Assembly: GCA_040007095.1 (NCBI GenBank)
Contig: JBDTVS010000196.1
Span: 1 to 15,779 of the forward strand
Source: JBDTVS01 sp040007095
Lineage (GTDB): Bacteria > Acidobacteriota > Vicinamibacteria > Vicinamibacterales > CAVVIG01
Reading direction: 5' to 3'
DNA length: 15,779 bases
In this document: positions 7,031 through 13,012 of the stretch, piece by piece
Position numbering within the stretch: position 1 is the first letter of the stretch
How the letters are laid out: the number at the start of each line of letters is the position of its first letter
Made by a program: the position numbers and the translations under genes
Notes under the pieces: generated by a model
Told to the model about the DNA's origin: nothing
The model's input: the letters and a program-made list of their open reading frames with translations, nothing else
Database searches by the model: none

Positions 7031-7825
7031 TTACCCCCTGGCCACGCCGGTCGTGAGCTTCTTGCGTGCCCCCTTGCGAACGGCTTCGGGCACGTTCCGA
7101 TCGACTGAAAGCGTCAGCAAGTCGCGAGCGTTCAAACGCGGCATCAGGTTCAGCGCCACGGCGACCGGCGTCTTCGGGTTCCTCGTCAAGCCGACGACCA
7201 CGCCGTAATGCCTGGTCCAGGCGCGATTGCCGCCGATGACCCTCAGGACATCTTCGCCAACGTTGGCCATCCGTGCGAACGCCTCGATTTCCGACTCCGT
7301 CAGCTTCGGGCAGCTCAACACGGCGGCTGCCACCGTCTTGTTGGTATCGCGGATCAGCACCGCACGCATCTCGCGCGTCCCCTTGATCGCCGCCTTCAGT
7401 CGATCCGTGAAGCTCATCTGCGAGATCCCGTGGACGAGGCTCCTGCGGGGATCGTCGTCGGCTGACCGCGATTCTGGCGCCGATTCCGCCGTGTCGATCA
7501 GCGGCCCATCCAGATCGACCGACAGATCGACCGCCGGATCGATGGCGTCGAGCGGAACAATTCCGCGCGCGGCGAACCGATCGCGCAGCTCGACGGGGAC
7601 GTGCGATTGGGCAAGGAACCGACCGAGCCGCTCCACCGGAATGCGGCAAAGAGTCTCGTCGGCAGCCCGTCGAATCTCGGGATCGGCGTCTTCGAGGAGC
7701 AGGACGAGAATCGCGGCCTGCTCGTACGCACGCGGGGCGAGCGCGCCTTCGGCGGCCAGCATCCGCACGTCGCGCGCCGCTTCTCCACGCCGGAAGCAGT
7801 CGAGCAGCGGCGTCGGATCTTTCAC
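7031..7825 (-). CDS. Uncharacterised helical-repeat protein coupled to the RodZ-like gene
   Basis: This 264-residue protein begins at GTG 7825, overlapping the RodZ-like stop as GTGA. The first part (about 1-100) looks like HEAT-type helices, with ILVLLLEDADPEIRRAADETL at about 39-59. An acidic, Asp/Ser-rich linker follows at about 100-130. The C-terminal 130 residues repeat a pattern of paired helices, including RDTNKTVAAAVLSCPKLTES, IGGNRAWTRHYGVVVGLTRN and DRNVPEAVRKGARKKL. I recall similar domains (repeated NPKTP and NVPEAVR-like turns) in Acidobacteriota and myxobacterial-type proteins, but I know of no assigned function. No signal peptide or membrane segment is visible. It is last in the minus-strand run. 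A scaffold role with the membrane HTH protein is possible but unproven. Confidence 0.75.
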   Translation of the reverse strand: MKDPTPLLDCFRRGEAARDVRMLAAEGALAPRAYEQAAILVLLLEDADPEIRRAADETLCRIPVERLGRFLAQSHVPVELRDRFAARGIVPLDAIDPAVDLSVDLDGPLIDTAESAPESRSADDDPRRSLVHGISQMSFTDRLKAAIKGTREMRAVLIRDTNKTVAAAVLSCPKLTESEIEAFARMANVGEDVLRVIGGNRAWTRHYGVVVGLTRNPKTPVAVALNLMPRLNARDLLTLSVDRNVPEAVRKGARKKLTTGVARG

Positions 7826-8682
7826 CGGACCGGCAGGAACGTCCTGCCGTTGCCGGGCGTCATCCTGACGGTCACCACTTCCCCGGATTTGCCGAGCGGC
7901 CTCGCGTCGGCCCCGTTGATGGTCATCCTGACGGCTCCCGCGTCGCCGACAGACAGCACCAGCTCGTTGGCGACGCCGAACGAACGCCCATCGCCAGGCT
8001 TCAGAATCTCCTCGATCTGCTTCTGCCCGTCGACGGTGGCAGACACCCAGCAATCACGAGTCATCGACAGGGCGACCACCAATCGATCCGCAGGCGTATT
8101 TTGGGACACCGCCCGCTCATTCGCGGTCGGCAGCGGCGCGGCGCCGCCGACAGGCTGTCGAGCAGGTGCGGGCGTCGACAACGCGCCGGCGGCGTCGATG
8201 GGCGCGGCAGTCGCCGTCGCCGACACGGATGGCGGTGATTCGCGCAGGGTCGCGAGCGACAGATCCCCGCGGCCAGCCAGTCCGAAGTAGACGACGACCG
8301 CGGCGACAAGAACAACGAGCACGACAAGGCCGAGCAGCGTCCGGGCCCTTCGCCTCGTGCTTTCGAGCGCGACCTTGTCCTCGATCTGTTCAGATTGCGG
8401 ATGTCCGACGGTCACCGAATCGTCGCGAAACTGCGTGATGAATTCCTGAATGGCCGCCTCGGGATCCAGGCCGACCTCGGTCGCGAACGATCGGACGAAC
8501 GCCCGTCCGAAGATGCCGCCGGGCAGCTTGGAGATGTCATTGCGCTCGAGGCCGTCGAGCACCGCCACGGCGATCTTGGTGGAATTTGCGATCTGACGCA
8601 GTGAAACGCCCTTGCGTTCTCGCGCCTCGCGCAGCTTCTGGCCCAGATCTCGCGTCGTCGGGGGTCGTTCCTCGGTCACCAC
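7822..8682 (-). CDS. RodZ-like membrane protein with N-terminal helix-turn-helix
   Basis: The 286-residue protein has three parts. A cytoplasmic Cro/C1-type HTH domain covers about residues 12-75, with LGQKLREARERKGVSLRQIA and the typical YxLP-like pattern DISKLPGGIFGRAFVRSFA. One strong transmembrane helix is at about 115-135 (TLLGLVVLVVLVAAVVVYFG). A Pro/Ala-rich spacer leads to a C-terminal beta-rich DUF4115-type domain at about 200-286 (CWVSATVDGQKQ, LVLSVGDAGAVRMTING). This is the RodZ arrangement. In other bacteria RodZ links MreB to the membrane and supports rod shape. No mreB or other shape gene is in the window, so gene-level identity with rodZ is not certain. The start is GTG 8682 (GTG 8679 also possible), 12 bp after the thiE stop, with no clear Shine-Dalgarno. 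The stop overlaps the next gene by 4 bp. Confidence 0.85.
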   Translation of the reverse strand: MVTEERPPTTRDLGQKLREARERKGVSLRQIANSTKIAVAVLDGLERNDISKLPGGIFGRAFVRSFATEVGLDPEAAIQEFITQFRDDSVTVGHPQSEQIEDKVALESTRRRARTLLGLVVLVVLVAAVVVYFGLAGRGDLSLATLRESPPSVSATATAAPIDAAGALSTPAPARQPVGGAAPLPTANERAVSQNTPADRLVVALSMTRDCWVSATVDGQKQIEEILKPGDGRSFGVANELVLSVGDAGAVRMTINGADARPLGKSGEVVTVRMTPGNGRTFLPVR

Positions 8683-8694
8683 GGTGCGCTCATG

Positions 8695-9363
8695 TTAGAA
8701 AGCTGCCGTGACGGAGTCAAACTGTCGGCGCACCGATTCGACCGTCTCCCCGATCGGAGGGCCGCCAGGCAGGAACAGACCGATGGCAGCAATCCCGGCA
8801 GCGCCGGCGGCGGCAACGGCTGCGACCCGATCCAATGCGATTCCACCAATGGCCAGCACCGGCACTCGGACGGCCCTGACGATCGCCTCGAGCCCGCCTG
8901 CACCGAGGCAAGCGGCAGTCGACGGCTTGGACGAGGTCGGAAACACGGTCCCGGCCACCAGATAGTCAGCCGCGGCGGCATGTTCGCGCGCCTCCTCCAA
9001 TTGGTGCACGGACCGTCCGACGAGGAACCGATCTGGCACGATGCGGCGAACCAGCCGGGGGGCAGGGGAATCCGCCCGCAGATGAACTCCATCAGCGCCG
9101 CAGGCCAGGGCCACGTCCAGACGATCGTTGACCACGACGCGCGTCGAGGCCGCGTGAGCGATCTCGACGATGACCTGGACGAGATCGACGAGCTGTGCCG
9201 TCTCGAGACCGAATTCCCTGACCTGAATCAGATCGACACCGGCGCGCACCGCGTCGCGGGCCATGTCGGCGAGACCGCGGCGAACAGCCTCGAAGCTGGC
9301 GTCGGCCCCGAGCAGTCGGCGCCGATCGGTGACGAGGCAGATCGTCGGGCCGTCAAGGCGCAT
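8695..9363 (-). CDS. thiE: Thiamine phosphate synthase family protein (ThiE/TenI)
   Basis: The TIM-barrel protein is about 222 residues and shows the ThiE/TenI pattern: CLVTDRRRL near the start, VDLIQVRE, VVVNDRLDVALACGADGVHL, VGRSVH, YLVAGTVFPTSSKPS and VPVLAIGGI. ThiE joins HMP-pyrophosphate to thiazole phosphate in thiamine biosynthesis. Two differences from textbook ThiE stand out: the Lys of the usual QxREK motif is Phe here (QVREF), and GQxD after GVHL reads RADS. It may therefore be a divergent ThiE or a TenI-like homologue. No other thiamine gene and no TPP riboswitch is near it. ATG 9363 is preferred (a GTG at 9375 also works). It overlaps the preceding small membrane protein gene by 11 bp. 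Confidence 0.8.
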   Translation of the reverse strand: MRLDGPTICLVTDRRRLLGADASFEAVRRGLADMARDAVRAGVDLIQVREFGLETAQLVDLVQVIVEIAHAASTRVVVNDRLDVALACGADGVHLRADSPAPRLVRRIVPDRFLVGRSVHQLEEAREHAAAADYLVAGTVFPTSSKPSTAACLGAGGLEAIVRAVRVPVLAIGGIALDRVAAVAAAGAAGIAAIGLFLPGGPPIGETVESVRRQFDSVTAAF

Positions 9364-9580
9364 GGTGGCGCCCACGGCCGGTAAACAGCAGCATCAACTC
9401 GGTCACCGCCGCAAACAGGTTCACGAGACCCAATCCGGTGACGGCGCCACGGACGAAGTTGTTCGTCATGATCGGCCGCAACCCCGGCAGCGCGGATCCA
9501 AAATAGTTGCGATCCCAGAAGCCGGACCACGGCAGGACCACGAGCAGCAGTCCAATCTCGACGAACAGGGCGACGAACAC
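9353..9580 (-). CDS. Small membrane protein with two predicted helices
   Basis: This 75-residue protein starts at GTG 9580, which is the only usable start after an in-frame TGA, 15 bp after rnhB. It has a first hydrophobic helix at about residues 3-18 (VALFVEIGLLLVVLPW) and a polar loop of about 25 residues (GFWDRNYFGSALPGLRPIMTNN). A second helix is at about 45-68 (AVTGLGLVNLFAAVTELMLLF), followed by a basic tail GRGRHH. I do not recognise a named family. It overlaps thiE at its 3' end by 11 bp, so translation of the two may be coupled. The operon position argues that it is a real gene; its function is unknown. Confidence 0.65.
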   Translation of the reverse strand: MFVALFVEIGLLLVVLPWSGFWDRNYFGSALPGLRPIMTNNFVRGAVTGLGLVNLFAAVTELMLLFTGRGRHHAP

Positions 9581-9595
9581 TAGTCGGCGAAACAG

Positions 9596-10279
9596 TCAGC
9601 TACCCTCGTGACCGGTGACAGGCGAGATGGGCGATTCGTCCGGCGCCAGGCTCTCCTCGCCGGAGGTTCTGTCAAAAAGTGCCGCCGGACGGAACGAGCG
9701 GCGGTGGACGTCAGAATAGCCGAATCTGGCGACGGCCTCGACGTGATCGGCGGTCGCGTAGCCCTTGTGCCGGTCGAAGCCATAGCGCGGATCGCGGCCG
9801 TGGAGCACCAGCATCAGCCGGTCGCGGGTCACCTTCGCGATGATCGACGCCGCGGCAATCGCCGAACAGCGGCGGTCGCCATGCGGTACGCCGCGCTGGG
9901 CCATTGGGAGGTCCGGCACTCGGAATGCGTCGACCAGCACGATGTCCGGCAGCGGCTGGAGCGCCAACACCGCACGTTGCATGGCGCGCAACGACGCCTG
10001 ATGAATGTTGATGCAGTCGATCTCGTCAGGATCGGCCGAACCCACCGCCCACGCAATGGCATCGCGGACGATCCGATCGTGCAGCCGCTCACGCTCGAGG
10101 GCCGGCACCAGCTTTGAATCGCAGACGCCGGCGATGTGCTTGTCCGGATGGAGCACCACCGCCGCCGCCACGACGGGGCCGGCCAGACACCCGCGCCCGA
10201 CTTCGTCGCAGCCGGCGACGCGCGCGAAGCCGACGCGACGCAACGCGTTTTCCAGCGTGCGCATGGCCGGGACGCGCAT
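9596..10279 (-). CDS. rnhB: Ribonuclease HII
   Basis: RNase HII cuts the RNA strand of RNA-DNA hybrids and starts removal of misincorporated ribonucleotides. The 227-residue protein has the catalytic start GCDEVGRGCLAGPVVAAAVVL with Asp25 and Glu26, VDAFRV with Asp117, and IIAKVTRDR with Asp153. RYGFDRHKGYATADHVEAVARFGYSDVHRRSFRP follows the usual substrate-binding pattern, split here as YGFDRHKGYAT and VHRRSFRP. All four acidic residues are present. A C-terminal extension of about 20 residues after FDRTSG is Ser/Pro/Glu-rich and probably unstructured. The ATG at 10279 lies 13 bp after the rplS stop; a second ATG at 10264 is possible. rnhB following rplS is a common bacterial order. Confidence 0.95.
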   Translation of the reverse strand: MRVPAMRTLENALRRVGFARVAGCDEVGRGCLAGPVVAAAVVLHPDKHIAGVCDSKLVPALERERLHDRIVRDAIAWAVGSADPDEIDCINIHQASLRAMQRAVLALQPLPDIVLVDAFRVPDLPMAQRGVPHGDRRCSAIAAASIIAKVTRDRLMLVLHGRDPRYGFDRHKGYATADHVEAVARFGYSDVHRRSFRPAALFDRTSGEESLAPDESPISPVTGHEGS

Positions 10280-10292
10280 ATGGAACCTGCTT

Positions 10293-10646
10293 TTACTTCT
10301 TGGTTTCCACCTTGGTGCTTTGCATCCGGGCCGCCTTGCCGGTCAGCTCGCGCAGGTAGTAGAGCTTCGCGCGGCGGACCTTCGCCGTCCGGATCACCTC
10401 GACCTTTTGAATCGTCGGCGAATGCAGCGGGAAGATGCGCTCGACGCCCTGACCGAACGACACCTTACGCACCGTGAACGACGCACGAGTGCCGCCGCGA
10501 TGCAGCCCGATGACGAGCCCTTCGAAGATCTGGACCCGTTCTTTGTCGCCCTCGCGAATCTTCACGTGCACCCGAACCGTGTCGCCCGACTTCATCGCCG
10601 GCCGCTCGGTCAACTGTGATTTCTCTACGAGCTCAATCGCGCCCAT
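10293..10646 (-). CDS. rplS: 50S ribosomal protein L19
   Basis: L19 sits at the 30S-50S interface of the ribosome. The 117-residue product is of normal length and carries SGDTVRVHVKIREGDKERVQ, FEGLVIGLHRGG, FTVRKVSFGQGVERIFPLHSP and the basic RRAKLYYLRELTGKAAR, all standard L19 segments. The start was set at ATG 10646 rather than the immediately preceding ATG 10649, because the Shine-Dalgarno GGAGG at 10652-10656 is 5 nt from the former and only 2 nt from the latter. The first 14 bp overlap the end of trmD in another frame, so it is likely coupled to trmD translation. Confidence 0.97.
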   Translation of the reverse strand: MGAIELVEKSQLTERPAMKSGDTVRVHVKIREGDKERVQIFEGLVIGLHRGGTRASFTVRKVSFGQGVERIFPLHSPTIQKVEVIRTAKVRRAKLYYLRELTGKAARMQSTKVETKK

Positions 10647-11424
10647 CATGCCCTCCGTCCTGCAATTCTCGAAGTATGCGCCGCTCTTCCTCGTCCAGGG
10701 TCGCGCCGGCCAGCAGGTCGGGGCGCCGTGTCAGGGTCCGGCTGATTGCTTCCCGCTTACGCCATCGCCGGATCTCGGCGTGGTTGCCCGATAACAACAC
10801 GTCGGGAACCGCCAACGCCTCAGCAGTCGCTGTTCCCGGTTCCGCAGTCCCCATCGTCCTCGCTTCGAGCACGGCGGGACGCGTGTACTGCGGAAAATCC
10901 AGCAGCCCCCGGCTGAACGAGTCCTCCGCCACCGATCGCTCGTCCCCGACGACGCCAGGCACGTACCGTGAGACGGCGTCGATGATGACCAGCGCCGGCA
11001 GTTCGCCGCCGCTCAGCACATAGTCGCCGATCGACACTTCCTCGGTCACGCGCTCCTGCACACGCTCATCGACCCCTTCATACCGGCCGCACAGGAGCAC
11101 GATGTGCGGCAGCCGGCTCAATCGCTGCGCCGCCGCCTGCGTGAACCGAACGCCTTGAGGCGACGTCAAAATCACCGCCGCAGGACGTCCGCGCTCGATT
11201 TCGATGGCATCGAGCGCGGCAAAAATCGGCGCGGGCTTCAAGACCATTCCCGGTCCGCCGCCGTACGGCACATCGTCCACGACCCGATGGCGATCAGTCG
11301 TGAACGCGCGCAGGTCGCGGACCTTCACATCCACGGTCCCGCGCTCGATTGCCCGTCCGAGGACCCCTTCAGCCAACGGCTGTTCGAACATCGCCGGAAA
11401 AATCGTGACGACATCGAACTTCAC
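10633..11424 (-). CDS. trmD: tRNA (guanine-37-N1)-methyltransferase TrmD
   Basis: TrmD methylates G37 next to the anticodon of tRNAs using S-adenosylmethionine, preventing +1 frameshifts. It is a trefoil-knot SPOUT dimer. The 263-residue protein shows the opening FDVVTIFPAMFEQPL, PYGGGPGMVLK, LLCGRYEGVDERV, and SIGDYVLSGGELPALVIIDAV. These are followed by DSFSRGLLDFPQYTRPAV, VPDVLLSGNHAEI and WRKREA. GTG 11424 was chosen because VKFDVVTIFP is the canonical N-terminus; the open frame upstream of it has no family similarity. About 15 extra residues (TMGTAEPGTATAEAL) lie between YTRP and VPDVLLSGNH, where most TrmD proteins have a short link. The 108 bp gap from rimM is unusual for this tight run and may hold an internal promoter. 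The 3' end overlaps rplS. Confidence 0.95.
   Translation of the reverse strand: MKFDVVTIFPAMFEQPLAEGVLGRAIERGTVDVKVRDLRAFTTDRHRVVDDVPYGGGPGMVLKPAPIFAALDAIEIERGRPAAVILTSPQGVRFTQAAAQRLSRLPHIVLLCGRYEGVDERVQERVTEEVSIGDYVLSGGELPALVIIDAVSRYVPGVVGDERSVAEDSFSRGLLDFPQYTRPAVLEARTMGTAEPGTATAEALAVPDVLLSGNHAEIRRWRKREAISRTLTRRPDLLAGATLDEEERRILRELQDGGHDGRD
10652..10656 (-). promoter_or_regulatory. Shine-Dalgarno of rplS, inside the end of trmD
   Basis: GGAGG on the minus strand is 5 nt from ATG 10646 and 2 nt from ATG 10649, so it favours the second ATG as the L19 start. It lies within the trmD coding sequence, which would allow re-initiation after trmD. Confidence 0.75.
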
Positions 11425-11532
11425 GGGACACCAATGCTTTGAACCGCCCGAGCGCCAAGCTTCTTCAGTTTGAACGTGCAAGTCGAAGACACGCTGGAAC
11501 GCCGGACAAAATACCCATCCCCTGAACCAGTC
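11425..11532 (-). other. 108-bp spacer between rimM and trmD
   Basis: This is the largest gap within the khpA-to-rodZ-like part of the operon. It holds an imperfect 26-nt stem-loop at 11463-11488 (CTTC ... GAAG) and a 17-codon frame too short to support. No consensus promoter or T-rich terminator is clear. It may carry an internal promoter or be a fossil repeat. Confidence 0.4.
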
Positions 11533-12105
11533 TCAACGATCACGCGGAAGACGCGGCTCGACTCGCTTCGCATGGCCTTTCTGACTCAGGTTCAGCTCCA
11601 GCAGTCCCTCGGGCGGGTCGATCACGATGCGCCTGCCCTCCGCGTCGATGTCCTGGCAAATCTGGGAGACGAGCGGAATCAGAATCTCGCCATCATCCGA
11701 GGTCACGACCAGCCGGCTGGCGGCCAACGTCCCGTTCACATCGTTCACCACGCCGACCACCGTGCCGGCGCGGGTCTCGACCCGGCACCCGATGAGATCG
11801 TGCCGGTAGAAAGTACCCGCCGGCAGGCGCACCAGCCGTTCCGCCGGCACGCGCAGCTCGAGGCCCGCCAGCTTCTGCGCCTCGTCAATCGACTCGACGC
11901 CCGACACCCCGACAATCGGCCGGCCCCGATGAAAACGAACCGTGGTCAGCGTGAGCGGCTCAACGCCGCGGCGCTCGATGAACACCTCGGCCCCCGCCTG
12001 GAATCGCTCCTCGGGAAAATCCGTCTCGGCGTTCAGGATCATCTGACCGCGAATGCCATGGGGTCTCGCGATCCGGCCGATGACCGCCATGTCTTCCCAC
12101 TTCAC
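11533..12105 (-). CDS. rimM: Ribosome maturation factor RimM
   Basis: RimM binds S19 and helps mature the 30S head and process 16S rRNA. The product is about 190 residues with the N-terminal RimM domain start MAVIGRIARPHGIRGQMILNAETDFPEERF and the central LTLTTVRFHRGRPIVGVSGV, here given as separate family landmarks. The PRC-barrel half carries GTFYRHDLIGCRV, GTVVGVVNDV, ILIPLV and IDPPEGLLEL. GTG 12105 is the preferred start, but GTG 12114 and ATG 12090 are in frame and cannot be excluded. Any of them places the gene within a few bases to about 25 bp of the khpA stop. The open frame further upstream overlaps khpA and is not RimM-like. Confidence 0.93.
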   Translation of the reverse strand: MKWEDMAVIGRIARPHGIRGQMILNAETDFPEERFQAGAEVFIERRGVEPLTLTTVRFHRGRPIVGVSGVESIDEAQKLAGLELRVPAERLVRLPAGTFYRHDLIGCRVETRAGTVVGVVNDVNGTLAASRLVVTSDDGEILIPLVSQICQDIDAEGRRIVIDPPEGLLELNLSQKGHAKRVEPRLPRDR

Positions 12106-12115
12106 GCTGTCCACA

Positions 12116-12364
12116 TCACGGTCTACCGTCGCGAATTTCCAGTGTGACGGTGGTGCCTTCCTTCTCGGCGGCGGTGGCCGCGAGCGTGCGCAAAGCCGCC
12201 GCGGTACGTCCCTGCTTCCCGATGACCTTGCCCAGCTCACCAGGGCCGACGAATAGCTCGACCAGCGTTGTCCCCTTATGCTGGGACTCGAGCACCCGGA
12301 CATCATCGGGTTTGTCGGTCAAGGCACGGGCCAGCACGTCGACGACATCCCGGACGACGCTCAT
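12116..12364 (-). CDS. khpA: KH-domain RNA-binding protein KhpA (YlqC family)
   Basis: KhpA is a single KH-domain RNA-binding protein; in Gram-positives it pairs with KhpB (Jag) and affects cell division and elongation. The 82-residue protein is nearly all one KH domain, with ELFVGPGELGKVIGKQGRT and the GKQG loop at residues 49-52. Residues 60-75 form the final helix (LRTLAATAAEKEG), and VTLEIRD follows. ATG 12364 overlaps the rpsP stop as ATGA, and an AAGGA purine stretch lies about 8 nt upstream inside rpsP. Position between rpsP and rimM is the standard one for this family. Confidence 0.93.
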   Translation of the reverse strand: MSVVRDVVDVLARALTDKPDDVRVLESQHKGTTLVELFVGPGELGKVIGKQGRTAAALRTLAATAAEKEGTTVTLEIRDGRP

Positions 12365-12780
12365 TGGGCCGATCCTTCGCTCGGCGGCGGCACGGCCGCC
12401 TCCACCGTCGGTTCAGCCGCCGCCACTGCCGGCTCGGCCGCGGCCACTGCCGGTTCGGCCGCAACCACCGCGGGTTGGACGGGGGCCGGCGTCGTTTCCA
12501 CCGCCGGCTTCGCGGGAGCGGCCACGGCCGGTTCCACGGGCACCGGCGTCAGGTGGCGGGCCATCAGCGTCCGCACCGAATCGGACGGCTGCGCGCCATG
12601 CTGCAACCAGTACTGCACCCGCTCGGCATCGACTTTCACGATCGCCGGTTTCGTGCGCGGATTATAGTGACCGAGGATTTCGACGAAGCTGCTGTCGCAG
12701 GCTCCGCGCGAATCGGCCACCACGATGCGGAAGAATGGACGCTTTTTCGAGCCCGCCCGACGCAAACGAATCGCTACCAT
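12361..12780 (-). CDS. rpsP: 30S ribosomal protein S16 with long Ala/Pro/Val/Glu C-terminal tail
   Basis: S16 is a small-subunit protein needed for 30S assembly. The conserved core occupies about residues 1-80: MVAIRLRRAGSKKRPFFRIV, then VVADSRG, FVEILGHYNPRTKP, VKVDAERVQYWLQHGAQPSD and SVRTLM. ATG 12780 has a strong Shine-Dalgarno (AAGGAG, 6 nt spacing). After the core there are about 59 extra residues made almost wholly of Ala, Pro, Val, Glu and Thr, with one Lys and no aromatic residue. They are built on an AAAEPAV-like unit. Typical S16 proteins are 80-90 residues, so the tail nearly doubles the protein. Some lineages carry such tails; they are probably flexible. The open frame upstream of 12780 runs through the inverted-repeat spacer and is not coding. 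Confidence 0.95.
   Translation of the reverse strand: MVAIRLRRAGSKKRPFFRIVVADSRGACDSSFVEILGHYNPRTKPAIVKVDAERVQYWLQHGAQPSDSVRTLMARHLTPVPVEPAVAAPAKPAVETTPAPVQPAVVAAEPAVAAAEPAVAAAEPTVEAAVPPPSEGSAQ
12389..12472. repeat. Four 21-bp tandem repeats encoding the S16 tail
   Basis: On the plus strand, imperfect 21-bp units at 12389-12409, 12410-12430, 12431-12451 and 12452-12472 all begin GG and contain C(G/A)GCCGC followed by CCAC. The period is a multiple of three, so the reading frame of rpsP is kept and each unit adds seven residues (AAAEPAV-like). Unit number could vary between strains through slippage. Confidence 0.75.
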
Positions 12781-12786
12781 CTGTCG

Positions 12787-12792
12787 CTCCTT
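12787..12792 (-). promoter_or_regulatory. Shine-Dalgarno of rpsP
   Basis: AAGGAG on the minus strand lies 6 nt before ATG 12780. It fixes the S16 start and shows that this genome does use Shine-Dalgarno sites, in contrast to the kinase and nagZ genes. The intergenic spacer upstream holds no obvious consensus promoter. Confidence 0.8.
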
Positions 12793-12840
12793 CACGGCCC
12801 GCAGGGCCCGGTCCCCGCACGCCTGTTGCGCTGCGCTGTT

Positions 12841-12983
12841 ATTAACCACCGAGAGCACCGAGCTCACCAGGCACGCCAATCTTGGTGTGCTCGACACGAA
12901 CTCACCGAGTAGCTGAGATCCGGCCAAAGCCCGTCTCTCCCACAATCTCAGTCTCGGCGCGCTCGGTGTCCTCAGTGATTAAT
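12841..12983. repeat. 143-bp element bounded by 23-bp imperfect inverted repeats, between ffh and rpsP
   Basis: The arm at 12841-12863 begins ATTAA and ends CACCGAGC. The arm at 12961-12983 is its reverse complement at 19 of 23 positions. The word CACCGAG occurs at 12847-12853, 12856-12862 and 12903-12909 on the plus strand and at 12962-12968 on the minus strand. The element fills most of the 222 bp spacer (12781-13002) and contains no credible coding frame. It has the look of a small non-autonomous or dispersed repeat, but no target duplication was identified. It could also fold in the ffh-rpsP transcript as a long stem. Confidence 0.6.
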
Positions 12984-12995
12984 TTGTTCCGAGGG

Positions 12996-13012
12996 CCGCG
13001 GATCATCCGCGG
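12996..13012. repeat. 17-bp palindrome over the ffh stop codon
   Basis: CCGCGGATCATCCGCGG is symmetric around one central base and contains the ffh TGA (13003-13005 on the minus strand). As RNA it could form only a tight hairpin. No T-run follows, so a terminator is not supported. It lies just outside the inverted-repeat element in the spacer. Confidence 0.45.

Noticed and set aside
12781..12945. Upstream extension of the rpsP frame to 194 codons
   Set aside because: S16 begins at ATG 12780 with a strong Shine-Dalgarno; the extension runs through the inverted-repeat spacer.
12996..13012. Intrinsic terminator after ffh
   Set aside because: The palindrome has no usable loop and no following T-run.
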